A DNA stretch of 22,780 nucleotides, from the NCBI GenBank assembly GCA_910588225.1, contig CAJUQT010000009.1:1-22780 (forward strand), written 5' to 3'. This stretch comes from an uncultured Acetatifactor sp. Lineage in GTDB: Bacteria > Bacillota > Clostridia > Lachnospirales > Lachnospiraceae. Below the pieces are notes generated by a model that was not told the origin of the DNA, searched no databases, and saw only the letters and a program-made list of their open reading frames with translations. The position numbers and the translations under genes are program-made. Numbering within the stretch: the stretch's first letter is position 1; every line of letters begins with the position of its first letter. Shown one piece after another: positions 1-7,379 of the stretch.

Positions 1-282
1 GCCGAATGGCCATCCATACCATGTGCGGACTGTGCACATGGTATAATATGCACATGCTTGTGGCAGAAAACGGCCGAATGGCCATCCATACCATGTGCGG
101 ACTGTGCACATGGTATAATATGCACATGCTTGTGGCAGAAAACGGCCGAATGGCCATCCATACCATGTGCGGACTGTGCACATGGTATAATATGCACATG
201 CTTGTGGCAGAAAACGGCCGAATGGCCATCCATACCATGTGCGGACTGTGCACATGGTATAATATGCACATATTCACGGCAG
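1..282. repeat. Four tandem 72-bp repeats carrying palindrome and -10 box
   Basis: Copies start at 1, 73, 145 and 217. The first three are identical over 72 bp. The fourth matches through 271, then decays, with GGCAG still aligned at 278-282. Each copy contains a perfect 11-bp inverted repeat, ATACCATGTGC and GCACATGGTAT, separated by 7 nt (16-44 in copy 1). The right arm runs into TGGTATAAT, an extended -10 consensus. A further GCACATG follows at 51-57. Because 72 is a multiple of 3, the array stays open as a reading frame, but nothing suggests that it is translated. The array begins at base 1, so it may continue beyond the window. Confidence 0.95.
255..263 (+). promoter_or_regulatory. Extended -10 promoter in the last 72-bp repeat (likely promoter of the DUF1015-glgB run)
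   Basis: TGGTATAAT fits the TGnTATAAT extended -10 consensus exactly. The same box occurs at 39-47, 111-119 and 183-191. No good -35 box lies 17 bp upstream, as is common for extended -10 promoters. The box lies inside the right half of the palindrome at 232-260, so a protein bound there would compete with RNA polymerase. Initiation near 270 would leave a leader of about 45 nt before the ATG at 315. Promoter activity is inferred from sequence only. Confidence 0.6.
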
Positions 283-314
283 GTATATTTAAAATAGAAA
301 AAAGGAGTAAAACT

Positions 315-1589
315 ATGGCAGACATCAGACCATTTGCTGCATTTCGACCGGCACCGGGGATGGAAAGCGCGATTGCGGCATTGCCTTACGATGTGTACGA
401 CAGACAGGAAGCGACGGAGGTGGTGTCCCGGAATCCGGATTCCTTTCTGAATATAGACCGGGCGGAGACGGGCTTCGGGCCGGAAGTAGATACTTATGCA
501 CCGGAGGTGTACCAAAGGGCGGCCCGGGTACTGCAGGAATGGATAACGCAGGGAAAATTCAGGAAGGACGAGGCGCCCTGTTACTACCTCTATGAGCTGA
601 CCATGAAGGACAGGAGTCAGACCGGCATCGTGGCCTGTGCTTCCATCGATGATTATCTGAATCAGGTCATCAAAAAGCATGAAAATACAAGGGCGGACAA
701 GGAACAGGACAGAATCTGCCATGTGGATGCCTGTGATATGCAGACCGGTCCCATCTTTCTGGCCTATCGTTCTCGTGAAATGCTTCGGGAGACTATCGGG
801 AAAGTGAAGAGGGAAGGTCCGGCCTGTGATTTTGTATCCGATGATGATATCAGGCACCGGGTCTGGGTAATCAGGGAAGAAGAGCGGGTCAGGTATATTC
901 AGGAACAGCTGCAGAAGCTGAATGCAGTATACATAGCGGACGGGCATCACCGTTGTGCTTCCGCGGTGAAAGTGGGTCTGAAACGCAGAGAAGAACATCC
1001 GGAGTATACAGGAGAAGAAGAATTCAATTTCTTTCTCTCGGTGCTGTTCCCCGACGAAGAGCTGTACATCATGGATTATAACCGTGTGGTGAGGGATTTG
1101 AACGGATATACGGAGGAAGCTTTTTTGGAGAAGATAGGAGAAAGTTTTGAAGTGGAGAAGGCGGAACAGGCACCGTATCATCCTGACCGGAAGGGGAGAT
1201 TTGGGCTGTTTCTAAATGATACCTGGTACAGACTGACGGCCAGCCCACATATTCTGTCGAAGGATGCGGTGGATGGTCTGGATGTGTCACTGCTGCAGAA
1301 CTATCTGCTGGGGCCCATTCTGGGAATACAGGACCCGAAGACAGACAGAAGAATTGATTTTGTGGGAGGAATCCGGGGAATTGAGGAGCTGGAGCGGAGA
1401 GTGCACACGGACATGAAGGCCGCATTTTCCCTGTACCCCACTTCTATCGGAGAGCTTTTTGCAGTAGCGGATGCGGGGAGGCTGATGCCGCCGAAGTCTA
1501 CCTGGTTTGAGCCAAAGCTCAGAAGCGGATTGTTTTTGCATGACTTAAAAGAAGAATCAAAAGAAAGGCAGCAAAACGGTAGAATTTAA
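315..1589 (+). CDS. DUF1015 family protein
   Basis: A 424-aa protein of unknown biochemical function. It begins MADIRPFAAFRP and continues with ALPYDVYD, the usual start of DUF1015 proteins. Two other conserved blocks are visible: HENTRADKEQDR (about residues 122-133) and YIADGHHRCASA (about 206-217), whose His and Asp residues look like an active or metal site. The ATG at 315 is chosen because AAAAGGAG lies just upstream and because the family starts here; the open frame upstream is only the tandem repeat. In many Clostridia this family is found beside serine biosynthesis genes (serC/serA); those would lie outside the window. It is followed 42 nt later by glgB on the same strand. The family assignment is firm; no catalytic role can be given. 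Confidence 0.9.
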   Translation: MADIRPFAAFRPAPGMESAIAALPYDVYDRQEATEVVSRNPDSFLNIDRAETGFGPEVDTYAPEVYQRAARVLQEWITQGKFRKDEAPCYYLYELTMKDRSQTGIVACASIDDYLNQVIKKHENTRADKEQDRICHVDACDMQTGPIFLAYRSREMLRETIGKVKREGPACDFVSDDDIRHRVWVIREEERVRYIQEQLQKLNAVYIADGHHRCASAVKVGLKRREEHPEYTGEEEFNFFLSVLFPDEELYIMDYNRVVRDLNGYTEEAFLEKIGESFEVEKAEQAPYHPDRKGRFGLFLNDTWYRLTASPHILSKDAVDGLDVSLLQNYLLGPILGIQDPKTDRRIDFVGGIRGIEELERRVHTDMKAAFSLYPTSIGELFAVADAGRLMPPKSTWFEPKLRSGLFLHDLKEESKERQQNGRI

Positions 1590-1631
1590 GAGCAGAATTC
1601 TATTGCTATGAACAGAGGGAGGATGCAGTCT

Positions 1632-3968
1632 ATGACGAAGAAACTTTATAATCTGATGAATTGGCCCAAAATTGAAGAAATTATTTATTCGGAAAGCGAT
1701 AACCCCCATGAGCTGCTGGGTCCCCATAAAGCGGGGAATCAGACTCTTGTGCAGGCTTATTTTCCGGGAGCCCGGAAGGCTGTTATCGTATTTGAGGGAA
1801 GCGGAGAGACTGTTGAGATGGAGCTTGCCGACGAGGACGGTTTTTTTGCCGCGCTGGTGACCAAAAAGGAGAAGGAGCTTCCGGTTTACCATTATGTGGT
1901 GACTGATGGGGATGGAAAGGAATTTGTCAGGGGAGAGGCCTACCGTGCAGAGCCCCGGATTGAAGTCAGCGACATGGAGAAATTCCGAAACGGCATTCAT
2001 TATACCATCTATGAGAAGCTGGGGGCGCACCCCATGGAGCTGGAGGGCGTGAGCGGCACTTATTTCGCGGTATGGGCGCCCGGGGTGATGCGTGCCAGCG
2101 TGGTGGGAGATTTCAACAATTGGGACGGAAGAGTGCACCAGATGCGCAGACTTGCGGCTTCCGGTATCTTTGAGCTGTTTGTGCCGGATGCAAAGGTGGG
2201 AGATAATTATAAATTTGAGCTGAAGCTGAAGGGAGGTCTGACCTATCTGAAGGCGGACCCTTATGGAAATGCCGCTCAGCTTCGGCCGGAGACAGCTTCT
2301 GTAATCACACAGCTGGATGGTTTTGCATGGGAAGACGAAGTTTTTGTAAAAGCCAGAGCTCAGTTCCAGACCGGAAATGTGCCTGTCAGCGTCTATGAAT
2401 TATATCTGGGATCTGTTGTGGAAGGGAAGGAAGGGGAAAACTATGCCAATTACCGGGAAATCGCGGACAGGCTGATTCCCTATATCCGGGAGATGGGCTA
2501 TACTCATGTGGAACTGATGCCTGTCATGGAGCATCCGCTGGACGGTTCCTGGGGATACCAGGTGATCGGCTACTATGCGCCTACAGCCAGATATGGCTCT
2601 CCGGAAGATTTTATGTATTTTGTAAATGAACTGCACAAGGCGGGGATCGGCGTGATTCTGGACTGGGTGCCGGCCCATTTTCCCAGAGATGTATATGGAT
2701 TGTCCAATTTTGACGGGACATGCCTGTACGAGCATCTTGACCCCAGACAGGGAAGTCATCCTCACTGGGGGACTTTGATTTATAATTACGGCAGACCGGA
2801 GGTTTCCAATTATCTGATTGCCAATGCATTGTTCTGGGTGGAGAAATACCATGCGGACGGAATCAGAATGGATGCGGTGGCAAGTATGCTGTATCTGGAT
2901 TACGGGAAAAAAGACGGTGAATGGGTGGCAAACATGTATGGCGGGAAGGAGAATCTGGAGGCCATCGAGCTGATTAAGCACCTGAATTCTGTCATGAAGA
3001 AGAGAAATCCCGGCGTGCTGACCATTGCGGAGGAGAGCACGGCATTTCCGAAAATTACCGGTTCGCTGGAGGAGGAAGGACTGGGTTTCGACCTGAAATG
3101 GAATATGGGATTTATGAATGACTATCTGAATTATATCAGATTTGATCCCTACTTCAGAGCGCATCATCACGGAGAGCTGACATTCAGTATGGTCTATGCC
3201 TACAGTGAGAAATTTATGCTGGTGTTCTCTCATGACGAGGTGGTCCACGGAAAGGCGTCCCTGCTGGGGAAAATGCCCGGTGAGCGGGAGCAGAAATTTG
3301 CGAATCTGAGACTGACTTATGCTTATATGATGACACATCCCGGCAAAAAGCTGCTGTTCATGGGACAGGATCTGGGAGAATTTGACGAGTGGAATGAGAA
3401 CCGCTGTGTGGAGTGGGAGCTTATGGAGACGCCGGAGCATAAGGGGATTGCTGCGCTGGTAAGAGATCTGAACCATCTGTACCGCACCATGCCGGAGCTT
3501 TACGCCATGGATGACAGTCCGGATGGATTTGAGTGGATAAATCATATCTCCTGGGAGGAATGCTTCCTGACTTATCTGAGAAAGGGAACCAATGAGAATG
3601 AGCTGCTTTTGATTGCGGCGAATTTCTCCGGTGTGGAAAAGGAAATTACCACAGGAGTGCCGCTGCCCGGAAAATATAAGGAGATATTGAATTCTGACGA
3701 TGTGAAATACGGCGGTACCGGTCTGGTCAACGGACGTGTGAAGAGGAGCAAAGAGAGGGAGTGGGATGACAGGCCGCATTCTGTTACACTGAAGCTTGCA
3801 CCGCTGTCTGTGAGTATTCTGAAATATATTCCGCTGACATCAAAGGAGCAGGACGGGGAAGCTGCTGCCGCACAGAGAACAGGCGGAAAGGACACCTCCC
3901 AGGGCAGTAAGAAGACAGAATCGAAGAAGCGTACTGCTGCAAAAGGTACGGCAAAGAAGAGCAGGTAA
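1632..3968 (+). CDS. glgB: 1,4-alpha-glucan (glycogen) branching enzyme
   Basis: A 778-aa cytoplasmic GH13 enzyme that cuts alpha-1,4 glucan chains and rejoins them as alpha-1,6 branches during glycogen synthesis. Two N-terminal beta-sandwich (CBM48-like) regions are seen at about residues 20-110 and 125-230. The catalytic barrel follows with DWVPAHF (344-350), GIRMDAV (nucleophile Asp414), AEEST (catalytic Glu about 467) and SHDEVVHG (Asp535). The ATG at 1632 is preferred over in-frame ATGs at 1608 and 1623 because GAGGGAGG ends 9 nt before it. The C-terminal 35-40 residues are odd: after the expected end (near ILKYIPL) comes a Lys/Ala/Ser-rich basic tail ending KKRTAAKGTAKKSR. No other glycogen genes are in the window. 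It is probably co-transcribed with the DUF1015 gene. Confidence 0.96.
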   Translation: MTKKLYNLMNWPKIEEIIYSESDNPHELLGPHKAGNQTLVQAYFPGARKAVIVFEGSGETVEMELADEDGFFAALVTKKEKELPVYHYVVTDGDGKEFVRGEAYRAEPRIEVSDMEKFRNGIHYTIYEKLGAHPMELEGVSGTYFAVWAPGVMRASVVGDFNNWDGRVHQMRRLAASGIFELFVPDAKVGDNYKFELKLKGGLTYLKADPYGNAAQLRPETASVITQLDGFAWEDEVFVKARAQFQTGNVPVSVYELYLGSVVEGKEGENYANYREIADRLIPYIREMGYTHVELMPVMEHPLDGSWGYQVIGYYAPTARYGSPEDFMYFVNELHKAGIGVILDWVPAHFPRDVYGLSNFDGTCLYEHLDPRQGSHPHWGTLIYNYGRPEVSNYLIANALFWVEKYHADGIRMDAVASMLYLDYGKKDGEWVANMYGGKENLEAIELIKHLNSVMKKRNPGVLTIAEESTAFPKITGSLEEEGLGFDLKWNMGFMNDYLNYIRFDPYFRAHHHGELTFSMVYAYSEKFMLVFSHDEVVHGKASLLGKMPGEREQKFANLRLTYAYMMTHPGKKLLFMGQDLGEFDEWNENRCVEWELMETPEHKGIAALVRDLNHLYRTMPELYAMDDSPDGFEWINHISWEECFLTYLRKGTNENELLLIAANFSGVEKEITTGVPLPGKYKEILNSDDVKYGGTGLVNGRVKRSKEREWDDRPHSVTLKLAPLSVSILKYIPLTSKEQDGEAAAAQRTGGKDTSQGSKKTESKKRTAAKGTAKKSR

Positions 3969-4010
3969 AATTTTCTGATCTGTCATGCGGCATGCAATAC
4001 GCGAGGAGGA

Positions 4011-4238
4011 ATGGTTGATGCGCAGGAATTTGCGGAAGGCGTCATTCAGGCGGACCAGTTTGCTTTCCGCAGAATTGAGAGCAGGAAATGGATGGTTATA
4101 AGCCTTTTGATTGGCAATCTGCTGATGATAGCTATTGCGGCAGCCAGCCTTATGTATTCCCGGGCAATTTTGCAGCGGACCCTGACGCGGAATCTGAGCG
4201 ACTATTATGTGGAGAAGAATAGTGTGAAAAACGGATAG
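4011..4238 (+). CDS. Small single-pass membrane protein, unrecognised
   Basis: I do not recognise this 75-aa product. It has an acidic N-terminus (MVDAQEFAEGV), a short basic stretch (RRIESRK), one clear hydrophobic segment at about residues 29-48, and a polar tail ending EKNSVKNG, so it is probably a one-span membrane protein. Start selection is unclear: AGGAGG (4004-4009) lies only 1 nt before this ATG, too close for a normal start. The same site is 8 nt from an out-of-frame ATG at 4018 that opens only 27 codons. It lies between glgB and the MscS channel with short gaps on both sides, so it is probably in the same transcript. Its coding status is likely from the transmembrane pattern but not certain. 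Confidence 0.6.
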   Translation: MVDAQEFAEGVIQADQFAFRRIESRKWMVISLLIGNLLMIAIAAASLMYSRAILQRTLTRNLSDYYVEKNSVKNG

Positions 4239-4302
4239 GAAAAGCAAAAGCAGAAAAACGGACAGCGTAAAGATGAGAGACAGGGGCAGGAAGGGTTGAA
4301 AA

Positions 4303-5253
4303 ATGAGGATGATATATCAATTGGCGGCAGAAGGCATTACCGGAAATATTATGGAGGAAGTGGGAGAGAAAATGCAGCCCGATGTGATCAGGGAATGGAT
4401 AAGCCTGCTTCCTGAAAAGGCTTTTAATCTTGGTCTGCGTATTTTACTTGCACTGGTCTTCTTTCTGATCGGTGTGAATCTTATTAAATTTGTCCGTCGA
4501 ATGCTGAAAAATGCCATGAAGAAAGCCAGTGTGGAGCTGGGAGTCATTCAGTTTGCGGATTCTTTTGTCAAAGCCACACTGTATATGCTGCTGGTCATGT
4601 TTTTGGCATCTTCCTTCGGACTGGATGCAGCCAGTGTGGTGGCAGTGCTGGGGTCGGCAGGTGTAGCTATCGGTCTGGCGGTGCAGGGCAGTCTGTCGAA
4701 TCTGGCCGGAGGTGTGCTGATTCTGGCCCTGAAGCCTTTCAGAGTAGGGGATTATATCAGGGAGAGCTACTCGGGAAAGGAAGGAACTGTCACGGAAATC
4801 CAGATCTTTTATACGAAGCTTGTGACCCCGGACAATCAGACTGTGATTCTGCCAAACGGGAATCTGGCCAATAACAGTCTGGTGAATGTGACCACACAGG
4901 AAGTCCGGCGTATGGATATATCTGTGGGCATTTCCTACAATGCTGATCTGAAGAGGGCAAAGGAAGTATTGCTTCGGGTGCTGACAGAGGATACGGCAGT
5001 CCTGAAAGACAAAGACATGCTTGTGTTCGTGGATGAACTGGCCGATTCCTGCGTGAAGCTGGGAGTCAGATGCTGGTTTCGGCAGGAGGATTTCTGGCAG
5101 GGAAAATGGAGAGTTACGGAGAATTGTAAGCTCAGCCTGGATGAGAATGGAATTGTGATTCCCTATAACCAACTGGATGTGCACCTGGATGAAGGGAAAG
5201 TTTACTGTAAAAGTCCTGTATCTTGCCTTGCGGAAACCGCGCAGTCAAAATGA
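4303..5253 (+). CDS. MscS family small-conductance mechanosensitive channel
   Basis: A 316-aa membrane protein expected to form a homoheptameric pore that opens under membrane tension and releases solutes after osmotic downshock. Hydrophobic segments lie at about residues 43-63 and 87-104. The pore-lining third helix has the typical Gly/Ala pattern (VLGSAGVAIGLAVQGSLSNL, about 115-134), followed by ALKPFRVGDYI and a beta-domain with LPNGNLANNSLVN. The ATG at 4303 has AGGAAGG 8 nt upstream. The last residues (about CKSPVSCLAETAQSK) go beyond the usual MscS end (DVHL) and are encoded by bases that enter structured element A, which also provides the TGA stop. It is the last gene of the DUF1015-glgB run. 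Confidence 0.93.
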   Translation: MRMIYQLAAEGITGNIMEEVGEKMQPDVIREWISLLPEKAFNLGLRILLALVFFLIGVNLIKFVRRMLKNAMKKASVELGVIQFADSFVKATLYMLLVMFLASSFGLDAASVVAVLGSAGVAIGLAVQGSLSNLAGGVLILALKPFRVGDYIRESYSGKEGTVTEIQIFYTKLVTPDNQTVILPNGNLANNSLVNVTTQEVRRMDISVGISYNADLKRAKEVLLRVLTEDTAVLKDKDMLVFVDELADSCVKLGVRCWFRQEDFWQGKWRVTENCKLSLDENGIVIPYNQLDVHLDEGKVYCKSPVSCLAETAQSK

Positions 5254-5375
5254 GCTTCCTTGCTCATTTTGCAAGACAGCTATGCGCCAAACCGCATGCT
5301 CTTGCGGTTTGTGTACATCTTCTAAACTCCCGACTTTCGTATATGGTGGAGCATTGGGATGCATGGGAGTTTAGA
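5230..5375 (+). repeat. Structured three-hairpin repeat, element A
   Basis: The element has a small GCGG-AAA-CCGC hairpin (5230-5240), then stem 1 CAAAATGAGC/GCTCATTTTG (5246-5255 and 5262-5271, loop TTCCTT). A 16-nt linker follows, then stem 2 CAAACCGCA/TGCGGTTTG (5288-5296 and 5303-5311). Next is TGTACATCTTC, then stem 3 TCTAAACTCCC/GGGAGTTTAGA (5321-5331 and 5365-5375) enclosing a 33-nt loop. It shares linkers, loop 1 and hairpin order with element B (14751-14890, minus strand), but the stems differ by compensating changes. It overlaps the stop codon of the MscS gene. There is no long U tract, so it is not a standard intrinsic terminator. Confidence 0.85.
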
Positions 5376-5422
5376 AAAGGAACTAAGGCAGGGGATGCAA
5401 TAAGAATAGCAAAATCCAGAAA

Positions 5423-5459
5423 CAAAATAAAAACGGAAATCCATGCTTTATGGATTTCC
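5423..5459 (-). terminator. Intrinsic terminator of tRNA-Thr
   Basis: On the minus strand a perfect 10-bp stem, GGAAATCCAT/ATGGATTTCC with a 5-nt loop (5435-5459), is followed by a T-rich tail (GTTTTTATTTTG). It lies 11 nt beyond the 3' end of the tRNA. Confidence 0.9.
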
Positions 5460-5470
5460 CTCATTTTAAA

Positions 5471-5543
5471 AGCTTCTGACGGGACTCGAACCCGTGATCT
5501 ATTGATTACGAATCAATCGCTCTACCAACTGAGCCACAGAAGC
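5471..5543 (-). tRNA. tRNA-Thr (anticodon CGT)
   Basis: On the minus strand the cloverleaf is complete. The acceptor is GCTTCTG/CAGAAGC, the D stem GCTC/GAGC with loop AGTTGGTA, and the anticodon stem ATTGA/TCAAT with loop TTCGTAA (anticodon CGT, reading ACG). The T arm is ACGGG-TTCGAGT-CCCGT. The discriminator base is T and CCA is not encoded. It is a single tRNA with its own promoter and terminator, transcribed against the flanking genes. Confidence 0.97.
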
Positions 5544-5584
5544 ATCTAACAACCTGCTGCGTTGTTAAATTACAACTAGGTATT

Positions 5585-5612
5585 ATTATACAGACTTTTA
5601 AATTTTTTTCAA
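5585..5612 (-). promoter_or_regulatory. Sigma-A type promoter for tRNA-Thr
   Basis: The minus strand has TTGAAA (5607-5612), a 16-bp spacer and a perfect TATAAT (5585-5590). Initiation near 5578 would give a leader of about 35 nt that contains a 7-bp hairpin (TAACAAC/GTTGTTA, 5547-5567). Confidence 0.75.
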
Positions 5613-5665
5613 CTGTTTTTTTCAATCTTTAAAAATTTCTTTTAACGGTTCATTATGAGGTCAGG

Positions 5666-5683
5666 AGCAGTAACTGCTTTTTT
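5666..5683 (+). terminator. Possible weak plus-strand terminator
   Basis: AGCAG-TAA-CTGCT is followed by six T residues, including the last base of the stem. The stem is only 5 bp with a tight loop, so termination would be weak. It could stop read-through from the MscS transcript before the sigma-factor gene. The remaining bases from 5613 to 5778 are AT-rich and hold a short CTGTC/GACAG hairpin and the ribosome site of the next gene. Confidence 0.35.
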
Positions 5684-5778
5684 GACTGTTTTCCGGTTCC
5701 TTTTCATGCAATATTTTTAATGTTTTTCTGTCACACAGACAGGAGAACATTGTCTAATGACTCAGGAGGTAGAAATCT

Positions 5779-6630
5779 ATGAATAAAAAAACAAAAGAAG
5801 AATTGCAGGCTTTGGTTGATAAAGCCACAGCAGGGGACAAAAAAGCCCTTGAAACGCTTGTTGCAGGTGTACAGGACATTGTGTTTAATTTATCACTGCG
5901 GATGCTGGGCACATTTGCAGATGCGGAGGATGCCACTCAGGATATTCTGCTGAAAATGATTACGCATCTGTCCTCCTTCAGAGGGGACAGTTCATTTACA
6001 ACATGGGTGTTCAGCATTGGGGTGAATCATCTGAAAAATTATAAAAAGCATATGTTTGCACACTGCCCGTTGAGCTTTGCGTATTATGGAGAGGATATAG
6101 AAAACGCCGAAATAGAGAAGGTGCCGGATCTGACACAGAATGTGGAGAGAAATATATTGGCGGAAGAACTGAAAATGTCCTGTACCAATGTGATGCTGCA
6201 ATGTCTTGACGTAGAAAGCAGATGTATTTTTATACTGGGGACGATGTTTAAGCTTGACAGCCGCATAGCGGGAGAAATTCTGGAGATGACTCCGGAAGCA
6301 TATCGTCAGAGGCTCTTCCGGATACGCAGGAAAATGGCGGACTTTCTTGGACAGTACTGCGGAGAATATGGCAGCGGCCGATGTAAATGTAAAGACAGAG
6401 TGAATTATGCGATACAAAGCCATCGGCTTAACCCGCTGCAGCTGGATTATATGACTGCTGAGGAAATCCCCATTCAGACCATACTGGATGTGAAAAATGC
6501 CATGGAAGAGATTGACGATTTGTCACAGGATTTTTCATTCTGTAAGCCCTATCAGTCTCCTGAACGCACGAGACATCTCATCCGGGAATTTTTAGGTTCC
6601 ATGCAGCTTTCTACCATTCAGAAATCGTAA
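5779..6630 (+). CDS. RNA polymerase sigma factor, sigma-70 (ECF-like) with C-terminal extension
   Basis: A 283-aa protein predicted to direct RNA polymerase to a specific promoter set. Region 2 is clear at about residues 25-90: the DAEDATQDILLKM helix, then SSFRGDSSFTTWVFSIGVNHLKN. Region 4 is looser at about 145-195 (RIAGEILEMTPEAYRQRLFRIRRKM). Beyond region 4 there is a roughly 90-aa extension beginning CGEYGSGRCKCKDRV, whose three Cys could bind metal or sense redox state. No anti-sigma factor lies next to it, so the extension may itself regulate activity (inference). AGGAGG ends 9 nt before the ATG. The next gene, a DUF2461 protein, begins 15 nt after the stop. The promoters it recognises cannot be deduced from this window. 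Confidence 0.87.
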   Translation: MNKKTKEELQALVDKATAGDKKALETLVAGVQDIVFNLSLRMLGTFADAEDATQDILLKMITHLSSFRGDSSFTTWVFSIGVNHLKNYKKHMFAHCPLSFAYYGEDIENAEIEKVPDLTQNVERNILAEELKMSCTNVMLQCLDVESRCIFILGTMFKLDSRIAGEILEMTPEAYRQRLFRIRRKMADFLGQYCGEYGSGRCKCKDRVNYAIQSHRLNPLQLDYMTAEEIPIQTILDVKNAMEEIDDLSQDFSFCKPYQSPERTRHLIREFLGSMQLSTIQKS

Positions 6631-6645
6631 AGGAGAAGACAGACG

Positions 6646-7329
6646 ATGAATACACAGCTTATAATGGATTATTTATCCGCATTAAGCAGGAATAATAACC
6701 GCGAATGGTATCATGCGAATAAAGAGGACTATAAAAAGGCAAACGCCGAGTTTGAAAAATTATTACAGACCTTGATGCTGGAAATCGGAAAATTTGACAG
6801 CAGCATTTTACAGAACAATCCAGGTGAACTTACCTTTAAGCTTGTCAGGGATACCCGTTTCAGCCACGACAAGTCGCCTTATAATTCTGCGTTTCGTGCC
6901 CATATTTCCTCTAAGGGCAAATTACCTGTTCCCGTGGGGTATTATCTTATGATAAAGCCCGGAGGACAGTCTTTTTTAGGCGGCGGCCTGTTTGCTGACA
7001 TGTTTAAGGATGCGACGACGATGATAAGGGATTATATCCTTCGGAATGGGGAAGCATGGGAAGCGATCATACATGAGCCGGAGTTTGAGAAATATTTCAC
7101 AGTCCGGGGAACCGCGTTGAAAAAGGTTCCCGCCGGATATGAGAGAGAACATCCCCAGGCGGAATATCTGAAATTTAAGAGCTGGTATCTGGAATATCCG
7201 CTGAGAGACGAGGAACTGAGAGATGCGGATGCATTTATCGTAAAGGCGGCCGGACTTTTCCGAATTATGAAACCTTTTAACGATTATCTCAACAGGGCAC
7301 TGGCGGATTTTCAGATGCCCGCAAGGTGA
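6646..7329 (+). CDS. DUF2461 family protein
   Basis: A 227-aa, probably cytoplasmic protein of the DUF2461 (TIGR02453) family; no biochemical function is established to my knowledge. Family hallmarks are NNNREWYHANKEDY near residue 16, the central LVRDTRFSHDKSPYN (about 66-80), and the glycine-rich FLGGGLFAD (about 109-117). The length is normal. AGGAG ends 10 nt before the ATG, and the gene follows the sigma-factor gene by 15 nt, so the two are probably one transcript. It may be either a regulon member or a passenger. It converges with the ABC permease gene on the opposite strand. Confidence 0.88.
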   Translation: MNTQLIMDYLSALSRNNNREWYHANKEDYKKANAEFEKLLQTLMLEIGKFDSSILQNNPGELTFKLVRDTRFSHDKSPYNSAFRAHISSKGKLPVPVGYYLMIKPGGQSFLGGGLFADMFKDATTMIRDYILRNGEAWEAIIHEPEFEKYFTVRGTALKKVPAGYEREHPQAEYLKFKSWYLEYPLRDEELRDADAFIVKAAGLFRIMKPFNDYLNRALADFQMPAR

Positions 7330-7340
7330 CAGAAAGGACG

Positions 7341-7362
7341 AAAAAGGGCCGGCAATGGTCCC
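7341..7362 (-). terminator. Possible terminator of the minus-strand ABC operon
   Basis: On the minus strand GGGACC-ATTGCC-GGCCC forms a 5-bp stem with one bulged A, followed by TTTTT. It lies beyond the large hairpin at 7380-7428. It is weak alone, but the two structures together fill the space between convergent genes. Confidence 0.4.
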
Positions 7363-7379
7363 GTATAGAATACGTTTCC

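Noticed and set aside
1..288. CRISPR array
   Set aside because: The units are contiguous 72-bp copies with no variable spacers.
6..314. Reading frame through the 72-bp repeats, giving a 24-aa repeated N-terminus on the DUF1015 protein
   Set aside because: The frame stays open only because 72 is divisible by 3. The DUF1015 family starts at the ATG at 315, which has its own ribosome site, and the repeats look like promoter DNA.
2400..3779. 459-aa minus-strand ORF inside glgB
   Set aside because: It is antisense to a clearly coding GlgB frame, has no recognisable domain, and is His/Gln/Ile-rich as expected of a shadow frame.
5230..5246. T-box motif suggested by ACCGCG in elements A and B
   Set aside because: The full T-box antiterminator sequence (TGGNACCGCG), the specifier loop and a terminator before a downstream gene are all missing. 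Both elements follow genes rather than precede them.
5177..5549. Short plus-strand ORFs across element A and the tRNA
   Set aside because: They run through hairpins and antisense to the tRNA, and have no plausible ribosome site or domain.
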